Source: Planctomycetota bacterium (lineage in GTDB: Bacteria > Planctomycetota > OFTM77). Taken from it: a stretch of 64,000 nt of DNA. The position numbers and the translations under genes are program-made. Shown here piece after piece: positions 1-9,377 of this stretch. Within the stretch, counting starts at the first letter, position 1. Each line of letters opens with the position of its first letter. The stretch lies in the NCBI GenBank assembly GCA_029260795.1, contig JAJDCO010000098.1:1-64000 (forward strand). Direction: 5' to 3'. The notes below the pieces were generated by a model. The model worked only from the letters and a program-made list of their open reading frames with translations, made no database searches and was not told the DNA's origin.

Positions 1-484
1 TTGAACGTTGAACGTTCAGATCTTCAAGTCGGCGCGCTGGAGCTTTTTCAACGCTCGGGTTTCAGTTCGCTTCGCAGTCGGTCTCGCGTGACGATTATCG
101 TCGGTGGCTCTGCCTTCTCGCACGTGCATGGGGTACAGAGACCCGAACGGAGTTCGACAGGTCGCGCCACTCAATCCTCGTGGCCTGTCGGCGGGGCGAT
201 CTGCCTTCGAAGAGCGTGGGTGAGAGAGCGGTGCGCGAGAAGCCCTCCCGCTCGAGTGAACCCCAGCTTTGCAAAACGAAATGCTCCAGACCGTCCCCTC
301 GGAGGCCCGTCGCCTCGGAGGCCCGAATTCATTCGGGTGGGGGGTCGTCAACCTCGCAGCCCGTCTTTCCGGGGCGACGGCGCAGGCCGCCCGCCGGTCC
401 CATCCTTGACGCTCTGAGCCCGACACGTTGCAATCGAGAGGCGTCGACTCCTCTTCCCGACAGGATTCTCGGGGGACCCGTCCG
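1..484. other. Intergenic region with dispersed repeats
   Basis: I see no convincing gene here; the open frames are arginine- and proline-rich shadows. The stretch carries pieces found again in this window. 136-156 matches 21315-21335 and 208-232 matches 21258-21280 beside a truncated kinase. About 285-345 is repeated in inverted orientation near 42450-42516 and includes the palindrome CCCGAAT-TC-ATTCGGG. A GGGGGA Shine-Dalgarno-like run lies just before the ATG at 485. Confidence 0.6.
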
Positions 485-2128
485 ATGACACGATCCGTGG
501 CTGCTTGGAGTTTGCTAGCGATCTTCTTCGGTGCCTCGAGTGCCGGGACCCAAACCGTCGAGCTGATCAGCTTCGATCAAACGGGAGCCGGCGCCAATGA
601 CGGCAGCTACTCCGCCCAGATCTCGGCCGACGGCCGCTTCGTCGTGTTCGGAAGCCTGGCGAGCGACTTGGTGGCGGGGGACACCAATGCCGAGCCCGAC
701 ATCTTCGTGCGGGATCGAGCGACCGGGACGACGGTCTGTGCCAGCGTCACGCCGAGCGGGGTCCCCGGTAATGGCTACTGTCACGGTGCGGCCATCTCGG
801 GCGACGGCCGCTTCGTCGCCTTTCACAGCGACGCTTCGAACCTGGTGGCGGGGGACACGAACAACCTGCGGGACGTGTTCGTGAGGGATCTCGTGACCGG
901 TGTCACGGTCATCGCCAGTGTCGATTCGAGCGGTGTCCTCTCGAACAACCTGAGCTCGGAGCCGTCGCTCTCTCACGACGGTCGCTTCGTGGCCTTCAGC
1001 AGCTACGCCTCGAACCTCGTCCCGGCGGACAACAACGGGCTCTTCCAAGACATCTTCGTCCGCGATCTCCTGACCGGCCAGACGACACGCGTCAGCGTAG
1101 ACGGCAACGGCAACGAGGCAGATCTCGGCAGCGGCTCGCCTTCGATCTCTGCCGATGGCAATCGGGTGGCCTTCCTTTCGGCGGCGACGAACCTCGTGCC
1201 GAGCGACACCAACGGCCTGAGTGACATCTTCGGTCATGACCGCGTGACCGGCCAGACCGTTCGCTTGAGCGTTGGCGCCGGCGGTGTCGAGGGCAACCAC
1301 ACGAGCGTTAATCCGGCCATCTCGGCCGATGGCCAGGTCGTCGTCTTCGAGAGCAATGCTTCGAACCTGGTACCGGGCGACACGAACAATCAGGGCGACA
1401 TCTTCGTGATCGACCTGTCCACCGGCGTCCTCGAGCGAGTCAGCCTGGACTCGTCGGGCAACGAGGCGAACGCCTTCAGTCGGTTTCCGGCCATCTCGGG
1501 CGACGGCCGCTTCGTCAGCTTCGGGAGCCACGCCTTCAATCTGGTGCCCAACGACACCAACTTCGACCGCGACATCTTCGTCCGCGATCGCGTGACGCAG
1601 ACCACGACTCGCGTCAGCACCGATGCGGCCGGGGTCGAAGGCAATGACTGGTCGTTGCACTCGACGCTGGCGGCCGATGGCCGCTGCGTGGCCTTCGAGA
1701 GCTTGGCGAGCAACCTGCTGCCCGGCGACCTCAACAACGATCGCGATGTCTTCGTCCGCGATCGCATCACGCTGACATTCCACGGCACACCCTCGGCGCC
1801 CCAGCCGGCGCACTTCGAGGTGAGTGAGGCGTGGGGGGAGGCGGGCCACACGGCGCTGGTCCTGATCTCGTGCTCGGGGACCAGCGGGATTCTGATTCCC
1901 GGCGGGAAGACAGTGCCTCTGACCTTCGATGCCTGCACCGCGCTCGGTCTGCAGCTGAGCGCCGTCCTCAGCGGCACCCTCGATGCCGCCGGCTTCGCGG
2001 CCACGCCCACGATCCCGTTCCCGTCGGCGCCGGTCGGCCTCTCGGTCTTCGGCGCGGCCGTGACAATCGACACCGTCAACGCGACCTTCGAGTCCGTCAC
2101 CGGTCCGATCGTCGTCGTGACCCAGTGA
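485..2128 (+). CDS. Secreted TolB/PD40-like beta-propeller repeat protein
   Basis: The protein has 547 residues. The ATG at 485 is preferred to the upstream TTG at 428 because it gives a signal peptide (residues 1 to about 23) and follows a GGGGGA motif. Seven repeats of about 62 residues follow. Each contains a block like DGRFVVF, a block like ASNLVPGDTN, and a DIFVRD motif. This is the TolB/WD40-like PD40 pattern, which normally folds as a beta-propeller. A separate C-terminal region (about 440-547) has a beta-rich, weakly hydrophobic composition seen in exported planctomycete proteins. It is probably exported or periplasmic; the ligand is unknown. It stands alone, facing the convergent sigma fusion gene downstream. 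Confidence 0.8.
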   Translation: MTRSVAAWSLLAIFFGASSAGTQTVELISFDQTGAGANDGSYSAQISADGRFVVFGSLASDLVAGDTNAEPDIFVRDRATGTTVCASVTPSGVPGNGYCHGAAISGDGRFVAFHSDASNLVAGDTNNLRDVFVRDLVTGVTVIASVDSSGVLSNNLSSEPSLSHDGRFVAFSSYASNLVPADNNGLFQDIFVRDLLTGQTTRVSVDGNGNEADLGSGSPSISADGNRVAFLSAATNLVPSDTNGLSDIFGHDRVTGQTVRLSVGAGGVEGNHTSVNPAISADGQVVVFESNASNLVPGDTNNQGDIFVIDLSTGVLERVSLDSSGNEANAFSRFPAISGDGRFVSFGSHAFNLVPNDTNFDRDIFVRDRVTQTTTRVSTDAAGVEGNDWSLHSTLAADGRCVAFESLASNLLPGDLNNDRDVFVRDRITLTFHGTPSAPQPAHFEVSEAWGEAGHTALVLISCSGTSGILIPGGKTVPLTFDACTALGLQLSAVLSGTLDAAGFAATPTIPFPSAPVGLSVFGAAVTIDTVNATFESVTGPIVVVTQ

Positions 2129-2236
2129 GAGCGTCCGCGGCCGCTGTGGTCTCGGCTCGACGAATCAGGATGGCGCGGTAAACCGGTGCGATTGGGGCGT
2201 GTTGGGTCACTCGCCTCGGGTGCGGCCCGCTCGGCC

Positions 2237-4861
2237 TTACTGAAGCGTCAACCTTGCGGTCTGGCCCTCTTCGACGATCGCGGTCGAGCCATCGACAGGG
2301 TTCCTCGGGTCATAGAGACTCTTGTTTGAGCGCCAGACCTTGACTCTGCCGGCGGGGACGTCCTCGATCGTGCAGGTGGTCTCCGCGTTGACGAGACACG
2401 CGCCCGAGCCGCGCTGGTTGCCCGAGCCGGTCCACTCCCAGTGGATCCACGGCTGCTCGGCATTCGAGGGACAGACCACTGCCAACGTGCCGACGATGAA
2501 CGTCCAATCTTCGCTCCAGTCGCCCATCGAGAGGTCGATCGTCTGCTCGAGGTGCCGCGTCATCGTCTCGGTGCCGCGTTCGAAGACGAGCACCCGGCGA
2601 ATCGCCCGGAGGTCTGCAAATGTGACGGCCCCATGCCCGTCGGTCGTCGTCTGGGGCACGAGTGCCTGTTCGAACCGATCCGCGGGGGCGGGCAAGACGC
2701 TCCAGCCGGCGCGGGGTTTGCCACCGATCACGAGACGGCCCCGGATCGATGCCAGGTAGTCCGCGACGTCGAGGTCGAGATCCGTGACCCCACCGGCTGC
2801 CACTTCAACGTTTCCGGCGAAAGGGGGCCTCTGGGGTTCGCTGGGCGCGTGGTCCGATGCGTGGTGGATGCCGCCAGGGCCAACGGTTCCTTGCTGAGTG
2901 ATGGATCTTTCCATCGGCTCGACTCGCCACGATCCGGGAGTCAGGCCGTCGAGTCGGTAGGTCCCGTCCAGAGCGATGGGGGTCTTTCGAGGGAACGCGT
3001 CGCCACGCGTCGCGGTGATCACGAGGGACTCGCGCTCGACGTGCTCCGGCAGCGACACACGGCCTCGGATGCTCCCCGGCTCGAGCAGACTGATCTTCAG
3101 ATCATGCGTCGGTCGTGTGGGGTCCAAGTCGATTGGCCCGAGATCACCCGGGGCGAGCCCATCCGCCTCCGCCCGCGCGATGTAGCGTCCCCGCTCTCCC
3201 AGCCGGATCTCGAATCGTCCTTGCCCGTCGCTCGTCGTCTCGAAGCACGAACGGTGAGAGTGACCGATCATGTGACCATCTTTCCAGACGACACAACTCC
3301 GGCACACTTCAGTGAAGACCCTCACGGAAGCATTCGGAACCGGTGATCCATTGGCCACGACAGTTCCGCCGAAGCTCGGCTCCGGCTCGAGAGCGACGCG
3401 CACCGCGTCGGGCAAGGCCGTGGGATCGAAAGGACCCAGGTCGGTCGTGTGGTACCCCTTCGCATTGACGTGAATGCCAAATAGCTGCCACGGAACCGGA
3501 AGGAGACCGGACTCCGCATCAGCCGTCGTTACGGCAAACCAGGGATAGCTGCTATGGGGACGTCGACGCAGGGGCATGTTGAGCCTCGAGATCGAGGACC
3601 GGCGCACGGCCTCTGCAGCGGCTTCGGCTGCGACCACCGGATCGAGCCCCGCCCCCTCGAAAGAGGCTCCGTGGGCGCCCAGAAGACTCACCTTGTCGGA
3701 ACGAATTGCCGTGGCAGTCCAGCGCTCGAGCGGCTGGCCGGCGAGGTCGGTCACCTCGATGCGGAGCCTTTGCACCGGAGCCCCGAATCGGATCACGAGA
3801 TCACCCGTGCCGGGCGTGATGCCGCGAATGAGCACCGGCGCGTGAGTCAGGCCCGGATCCCAGGCGACCACATCGATCGCTCCGGTATCCTGTGACACGA
3901 TCTCGAATCGGCCTTCGGAGTCCGTCTGGATCTTGTTCGTCGACCAGGTCCCGCCGTGCGATCGCTCGATCCGTGCCATCCGAAAGCTTCGACCGTCCGG
4001 GTGCTGCACGACGCCGGTCGTGCTGAGGTCGTCCGCCTCTTCGGTTGGCGGCGTCGGTTCTGCAACGGGCGGCTCGACGACGGCGAGCTTCTCGAGCACT
4101 GGCTGGGCCGAGCTCATCGTTTCTGAGAACTGGGATCCCGATGACGAGCGTCCCCTCGGTCCATCCGCTGCATTAGGTCCCGACGTCGACGGCGACCACA
4201 TCAACGCGACTCCGGCCAAAACGAGGGCTGTCACCGATCCGATCTTGAAGGGAGTGCTCACGATCAATGCTCCGAGTGAGTAGGAGGCGCCGGTCGCCGT
4301 GGCGGCGGCTGGTTGAGTTTCGAAGTGGATGCCGGCGAGTCCGGCCAGGCCGAGGAGCCGTCGCTCGCGATCGGGACGTTCGGCATTCAGGGCCACCCGC
4401 AGCTTCTCGGAGGCTCGGCGCAGCCGCGTCTTCACGGTCTCGACGGGTACGCCGAGGCGTCGAGCAATGTGGCGGGGCGGCAGGTCCTCGAAGAAGCGGA
4501 GGAGGACGGCGGATCGGTAGGGCTCCTCGAGGGCGAGGACCGCTTCGACGACGCGGCGCCGGAGCGCCTCGCGCTCGAGGATCTGCTCCGTCGATGGCAC
4601 GGACTCGGGACGTGCGGCGCGCGCCTCGCGCTGGTGACGTCGGGCATCGCTGCGCCGCTGCTCGAAGGCGAAGTTGCGAACGATGCGGGCGAGCCAAGCG
4701 CGGGCACGAGATGGATCCCGCGGTGAGGCTTGGAGCGCAACGACCCAGGCCTCCTGTGTGACGTCTTCGGCCCGCGCTTCGTCGTGAAGCAAGTGTCGCG
4801 CGAGATTGCGCACGAACTGTGCGTGCTCCAGCAGCAATCTCGAGCTCGAGAATTCACTCAT
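2237..4861 (-). CDS. ECF sigma factor fused to membrane segment and carboxypeptidase-regulatory-like domains
   Basis: The protein has 874 residues. Residues 1-75 form sigma region 2, with the core HDEARAEDVTQEAWV. Residues 105-158 form region 4, with a helix-turn-helix ending VPVETVKTRLRRASEKL. A hydrophobic stretch at about 196-222 could cross the membrane. Residues 270-874 are beta-rich repeats of the carboxypeptidase-regulatory/CNA-B-like type, with motifs such as DSEGRFEIV and DGQGRFEIRL. The ATG at 4861 has a GGAGA motif 9 nt upstream. Sigma factors with C-terminal extensions are known in Planctomycetota; here the extension is about 600 residues and would lie outside the cytoplasm. It follows, after a 181-bp gap on the same strand, a gene for a membrane-anchored protein with the same repeat type. 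Confidence 0.85.
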   Translation of the reverse strand: MSEFSSSRLLLEHAQFVRNLARHLLHDEARAEDVTQEAWVVALQASPRDPSRARAWLARIVRNFAFEQRRSDARRHQREARAARPESVPSTEQILEREALRRRVVEAVLALEEPYRSAVLLRFFEDLPPRHIARRLGVPVETVKTRLRRASEKLRVALNAERPDRERRLLGLAGLAGIHFETQPAAATATGASYSLGALIVSTPFKIGSVTALVLAGVALMWSPSTSGPNAADGPRGRSSSGSQFSETMSSAQPVLEKLAVVEPPVAEPTPPTEEADDLSTTGVVQHPDGRSFRMARIERSHGGTWSTNKIQTDSEGRFEIVSQDTGAIDVVAWDPGLTHAPVLIRGITPGTGDLVIRFGAPVQRLRIEVTDLAGQPLERWTATAIRSDKVSLLGAHGASFEGAGLDPVVAAEAAAEAVRRSSISRLNMPLRRRPHSSYPWFAVTTADAESGLLPVPWQLFGIHVNAKGYHTTDLGPFDPTALPDAVRVALEPEPSFGGTVVANGSPVPNASVRVFTEVCRSCVVWKDGHMIGHSHRSCFETTSDGQGRFEIRLGERGRYIARAEADGLAPGDLGPIDLDPTRPTHDLKISLLEPGSIRGRVSLPEHVERESLVITATRGDAFPRKTPIALDGTYRLDGLTPGSWRVEPMERSITQQGTVGPGGIHHASDHAPSEPQRPPFAGNVEVAAGGVTDLDLDVADYLASIRGRLVIGGKPRAGWSVLPAPADRFEQALVPQTTTDGHGAVTFADLRAIRRVLVFERGTETMTRHLEQTIDLSMGDWSEDWTFIVGTLAVVCPSNAEQPWIHWEWTGSGNQRGSGACLVNAETTCTIEDVPAGRVKVWRSNKSLYDPRNPVDGSTAIVEEGQTARLTLQ

Positions 4862-5042
4862 GAGAGGTCTCCGCTTGGTGACTCCACGAGCAAGATGGCG
4901 AGTGGCGAGAATCGGGTTCAGGGTTTCTCGAGCTCGACCGGCGGCGAAAGTAGCCCGCGCCTCTGAGGAGGGGGCGCTCGAGGCGACGGGAAAACGACGT
5001 CACCTGAGTGCATGATTCGGCCCTGGCTTCGCCCGGTCGGAC

Positions 5043-7376
5043 TCACTCGTAGGTCGTCAGCTCGACTCCGTGGACGGTGCGGTCTGTGACCTCTACCAAC
5101 GTGGGCTCCGTTTCGAGGCACTGGAGGACGTTCAACTCCCAGGTGCCCTTGTAGAGTGGGGCGAGCACGAATCGACCGTTGGCGTCGGTGGTGGCATCGC
5201 GCGTCACGACACCATCCGGCTGGAGCTTGGCCTCGACGGCGATGCTTGCACGAGGCTTGCCCATCCGATCGACGACGATCCCCTCGATGCTTCTCGCCGG
5301 GACGAGTTGCAGGCGGATCCCGTCGTGCCAGGCGTCGGGCAGGACGTCGAGGGAGTGCCGCCCTATCAGCTCCCAGTCTCTGGTGTGGGCGAGGATGTGG
5401 GTCTCTCCGGCAGGCACTTTCTCGAACGTGAACCGGGCCTCCCGTCGGGAGAGGAACTGCTCACGCCTCTGACCCTCCGACGGCTGCACGGCGACGATCA
5501 CCGGTTCGTCCGTGCCGATGACCTCTCCCGCGATGCCCGATCGCGGCACGATCTCGAGATCACAGGGGACGAGCTGCTGCCAGGGAACGGTGACGCCGGC
5601 GTGACCGGCGCCGTAGCTCGGTGCCTCGATCTCGACACCATATCGACCGCCGATCACATCCACGAACCGGTAGGTCCCGACCGCCGAGGTGGTGGTCTCA
5701 TAGACTCTCTTGGGCTCGACGTTCCGCCGGATCGTCACCCGAGCACCCGGGATCGGGACACCGATGCGCGACGTCACCGTTCCCGTGACCTCGCCATATC
5801 GGATCTGAAAGGCGAGGTCGTCGGGCGTCTTCCCGCTCTCGAGCACGACCTCGATCGGAGCTACCTCCATCTCCTCGCGTTCCCACCCGAGATCGACGCG
5901 ATAGGTGCCGGCCTCGAGTCCCACGATGGAGAACCGCCCGTCGGCCTTCGTTCGAGCTCGAGCGACGATCTTCTCTCCTCGGTGTGCATGGACGATCACG
6001 TCCGGAGCCGGCGCGTCGCTCGTCGTCTTCACGGCTCCTGCGATCGTCGCACCGCGCTCGACGACCAGGGTGAGATCCTTCGTTCCGGCGAGGACGTCCT
6101 GTCGGAGGCTCTCCGCGAGCGGGACCAGATCCTTGCCGCTCGCCCTCACGCGATAGAGGGCTCCCGGCTCGAGGCCCAGCAGCTGGAAAGAGCCGTCGGC
6201 GTTTACTTGGACCGTCTCGATCTTGATGAGCCGCCAGGTCCACGGGAGCCGCCAATCTCGTCCGGTCCATACTTCGGCGACGAGCTGCTCCGGTCGGATG
6301 GGTTCCCCTTCAACGTCCAGGACTCGGCCGCTGATCGAGGCGGCCGGCTGCAGCGGTACGACGGCGTCATACCGGGTCTCGCCCGTGTACGAGATCGACA
6401 GGCGGGCCAGTCGCAGCAGGTTCGTGGTCACGGCCTGAACCTCGACCGTAGAATCGCTGGGTTGGACCCCGAGGAACCGGAATTGCCCATGCTCGTCGGC
6501 CGTGGTTTTGAGACCCTGATCGGGGATCGTGAGCCGGATCTCATCGGTGCTGCGTTGAGTCACTGTGCCCGAGAGCAGATGCAGGGGTCTCAGGCGGAAC
6601 GACATCGTATCGTCGTGATCGAACGTCATCGGAGGGAGCGTGCTCGCCATCTCGTGACGACGGGCGGCCGCCGTGAACTGATACTCACAGCCCGGACGCA
6701 GGGTCAGGCGGTAGGAGCCATCGGGCAGAGTGGAAGCCTCGCGCCTGCGGAAGGGGTCGGAGCCGGGCTGGGTGGGAGAGACTGCTGTCGCGATCACGGT
6801 CGCTTTGCCCATCACGTCCCCGAGCTCGTTGATCACGAAGCCTTGGACGTGGCAGCACGGCTCGAGGAGGAGGTCGAGCCCATTGCGCGACTCGCCCGGA
6901 GAGAGTGAGAAGATCCTGGGTCCGCGGAGGGCGTGCGATTGCGCGACGGCGTCAATCGCGTATCGCCCTGGTGGCAACGAGCGGTATCGGAAGAAGCCTC
7001 CGACGAGAGTGGTCGGCTCCTCCCGCTCGCCGATCGGCTGGTCGGCTTCATCGAGACGCCAAACGAAGACCTGTGGCTCTTGGAGCGGCACGTCCTCACT
7101 CAGGAGCCGCCCGCAGATGGCGGCGCGTCGATGCTCGGGGAGCGCCTCCGCGGCTCGCCGAAGCTCGGAGCGAGGCGCCTGGCCTTTCGGGCGCAGCTGG
7201 GCGAGGTTCGTCGGATCGTCGGAGCTCGAGAGCTCTGTTTCGATCAGGAGCGGCTCGGCCACTTCCGCCGTCGGAGCGGGCGTGCCGTCGGTCAAGAGGA
7301 GAGCGAAAGCTCCACTCAAGAGCACCAAGCCCAGCGTGATGAGGAGGACGAGAACCGAGAGGTCAGTGCCGCGCAT
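5043..7376 (-). CDS. Membrane-anchored carboxypeptidase-regulatory-like repeat protein
   Basis: The protein has 777 residues. An N-terminal hydrophobic segment (about residues 7-29, LVLLITLGLVLLSGAFALLL) acts as an anchor or uncleaved signal. The rest is a chain of about seven 80-90-residue beta-sandwich repeats. Recurrent cores such as TKADGRFSIVGLEAGTYRV and ATTDANGRFVLAPL are typical of CarboxypepD_reg-like domains. The ATG at 7376 is preceded by GGGAG at 8 nt. There is no enzymatic motif. Its domains resemble those of the downstream sigma fusion, so the pair may act in one envelope-sensing or adhesion process; that is inference. It is divergent from the esterase gene at 7542. Confidence 0.8.
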   Translation of the reverse strand: MRGTDLSVLVLLITLGLVLLSGAFALLLTDGTPAPTAEVAEPLLIETELSSSDDPTNLAQLRPKGQAPRSELRRAAEALPEHRRAAICGRLLSEDVPLQEPQVFVWRLDEADQPIGEREEPTTLVGGFFRYRSLPPGRYAIDAVAQSHALRGPRIFSLSPGESRNGLDLLLEPCCHVQGFVINELGDVMGKATVIATAVSPTQPGSDPFRRREASTLPDGSYRLTLRPGCEYQFTAAARRHEMASTLPPMTFDHDDTMSFRLRPLHLLSGTVTQRSTDEIRLTIPDQGLKTTADEHGQFRFLGVQPSDSTVEVQAVTTNLLRLARLSISYTGETRYDAVVPLQPAASISGRVLDVEGEPIRPEQLVAEVWTGRDWRLPWTWRLIKIETVQVNADGSFQLLGLEPGALYRVRASGKDLVPLAESLRQDVLAGTKDLTLVVERGATIAGAVKTTSDAPAPDVIVHAHRGEKIVARARTKADGRFSIVGLEAGTYRVDLGWEREEMEVAPIEVVLESGKTPDDLAFQIRYGEVTGTVTSRIGVPIPGARVTIRRNVEPKRVYETTTSAVGTYRFVDVIGGRYGVEIEAPSYGAGHAGVTVPWQQLVPCDLEIVPRSGIAGEVIGTDEPVIVAVQPSEGQRREQFLSRREARFTFEKVPAGETHILAHTRDWELIGRHSLDVLPDAWHDGIRLQLVPARSIEGIVVDRMGKPRASIAVEAKLQPDGVVTRDATTDANGRFVLAPLYKGTWELNVLQCLETEPTLVEVTDRTVHGVELTTYE

Positions 7377-7541
7377 TCCATTCTCCCGAGGCAGGTCAGC
7401 GAGGTCTCACCTCCACGCTATCACCGTGCAGCCTCTGCGTCGAACCGGCTTCATGCACGCGGTTCCTTTTGCTGGGTGACGGGCGCGCTGGGCCGCTTGG
7501 TACACTCTCGCCGGGCGGTTCTCTCATCACGGAGTCAGGCG

Positions 7542-9266
7542 ATGCAGTCTCGACCTTGGTTGGCACCTCTCGGAGCACTCCTCCTCATGACGTCTCCCGC
7601 GACGGCGCAAGGTACTCGCTTCATGATCTCGTTTCCCGAAGCGCGTTCGGCCAAGCCGCTCGATGGGCGGCTCTTGCTGATGCTCTCGAAGAACGACGCG
7701 CAGGAGCCTCGCCTCCAGATCGGCGACGCGATTTCGACGCAGCAGATCTTTGGGGTGAATGTCGAGGGCTGGAAGCCGGGCGAGAAGATCACGCTCGACG
7801 CCGAGGCCTTGGGGTACCCGCTTCCGAGCCTGAAGGACGTGCCGCCGGGGCGTTACCACGTGCAGGCGCTGCTCAACCGCTACGAGACGTTCGAGCGGAG
7901 TGACGGGCATGTCGTCAAGCTGCCCATGGATCGTGGGGAAGGACAGCACTGGAACACCAAGCCGGGCAACCTCCACAGCTCGCCCGGTCAAGTCGAGATC
8001 GGAGCGCGCCAGCAGTATATCGTCGACGTCGTCCTCGATCAGGAGATCCCGCCCATCGAGCCGCCGGCCGACACGAAGTACATCAAGCACGTGAAGATCA
8101 CCAGCGATCGGCTGTCGAAGTTCTGGGGGAGGCCGATGGAGCTCGGGGCGGTGGTGCTTCTGCCGGAAGGCTTCGACGAGCATCCCGAAGCGCGCTACCC
8201 GCTGATCGTCAACCACGGTCACTTCCCGCGCACCTTTGGAGGCTTCCGCGAGACGCCGCCCGATCCCGACCTCGAGCCCGAGTTCAGCGAGCGGTTTCAG
8301 GTCGAGGGATACAACCTCATCCAGCAGCAGGCCGCCTACGACTTCTACCGCACCTGGACCGGGCCTGACTTCCCGCGCATGGTGATCATCGAGGTCCAGC
8401 ACGCCAACCCGTTTTACGACGACTCATACGCCGTCAACTCCGAGAACCTCGGCCCGTACGGCGACGCAATCATGTTCGAGCTCCTCCCTTTCGTCGAGGA
8501 GCAGTTCCGCTGCCTCGGGGAAGGCTGGGCGCGTTTCACCTACGGCGGATCGACCGGGGGTTGGGAGGCCCTCGCCGTTCAGGTGCTGTATCCCGACGAG
8601 TTCAACGGCTGCTTTGCGGCTTGCCCCGACCCGATCGACTTCCGGGCCTACACCGTCGTCGACATCTATTCGGACGAGAACGCCTACTACGACATCGGCG
8701 ACTGGAAGCGTGTGCCGCGTCCGGGGCATCGCGATCATCGCGGCCATCTGCAAGCGACGCTCGAGCAAATGAATCACAAGGAGCTCGTGCTCGGAACGCA
8801 ATCTCGCTCGGGCGATCAGTGGGACATCTGGGAGGCCGTCTACAGCCCGGTTGGCGAGGACGGCTATCCGAAGCGGATCTGGGACAAGCTGACGGGCAAG
8901 ATCGACCGCTCCGTCGCCGAGCACTGGCGAGAGAACTACGATCTTCGGTACATCCTCGAGCGCGATTGGAAGACTCTGGGGCCGCGGCTGGTCGGGAAGA
9001 TTCATCTCTACTGCGGTGAGATGGACAACTACTACCTCAACAACGCCGTGCACCTGATGGAGGACTTCCTCGAGAGCACCGAGGAGCCCTACTACGACGG
9101 AGTCGTCGACTACGAGTGCCGCGCCGAGCACTGCTGGAACGGAGACCACGACCGACCGAACGCACTCTCGCGTCTGCGCTACCACGTGATGTATGTCGAC
9201 CGCATCCTCGAACGCATGACCCAGACCGCGCCCGAGGACGCCGACCTCACGAGCTGGCGCTATTGA
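7542..9266 (+). CDS. Secreted putative esterase (alpha/beta hydrolase, esterase D-like)
   Basis: The protein has 574 residues with a signal peptide at 1-24 ending ATAQG. The ATG at 7542 was chosen over the longer open frame from 6933, which overlaps the divergent gene and gives no leader. The catalytic part resembles putative esterases (PF00756 type). It has an alpha/beta start with PLIVNHGHFPRTFGG and a nucleophile elbow GGSTGG with the likely catalytic Ser at residue 337. The late part holds a conserved EHCWNGDHD, where the last His or Asp may complete the triad. About 170 N-terminal residues precede the hydrolase fold and look like a beta-rich accessory domain. It is probably secreted; the substrate is unknown. 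Confidence 0.78.
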   Translation: MQSRPWLAPLGALLLMTSPATAQGTRFMISFPEARSAKPLDGRLLLMLSKNDAQEPRLQIGDAISTQQIFGVNVEGWKPGEKITLDAEALGYPLPSLKDVPPGRYHVQALLNRYETFERSDGHVVKLPMDRGEGQHWNTKPGNLHSSPGQVEIGARQQYIVDVVLDQEIPPIEPPADTKYIKHVKITSDRLSKFWGRPMELGAVVLLPEGFDEHPEARYPLIVNHGHFPRTFGGFRETPPDPDLEPEFSERFQVEGYNLIQQQAAYDFYRTWTGPDFPRMVIIEVQHANPFYDDSYAVNSENLGPYGDAIMFELLPFVEEQFRCLGEGWARFTYGGSTGGWEALAVQVLYPDEFNGCFAACPDPIDFRAYTVVDIYSDENAYYDIGDWKRVPRPGHRDHRGHLQATLEQMNHKELVLGTQSRSGDQWDIWEAVYSPVGEDGYPKRIWDKLTGKIDRSVAEHWRENYDLRYILERDWKTLGPRLVGKIHLYCGEMDNYYLNNAVHLMEDFLESTEEPYYDGVVDYECRAEHCWNGDHDRPNALSRLRYHVMYVDRILERMTQTAPEDADLTSWRY

Positions 9267-9377
9267 CGGCGGACATGTCGGACTCCAAGGCCATCGGCTC
9301 CGACACGCGAGCGCTACCGCGATTTCGGGGATCCGAGTCCTTCTTGGTGGACACCTTCCAAGAGCTCCCGGGGCCGG

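Noticed and set aside
5070..6908. Long plus-strand open frame over the repeat-protein gene
   Set aside because: Antisense shadow: low-complexity Asp/Leu/Arg text, no leader or motif, while the minus strand shows clear domain repeats.
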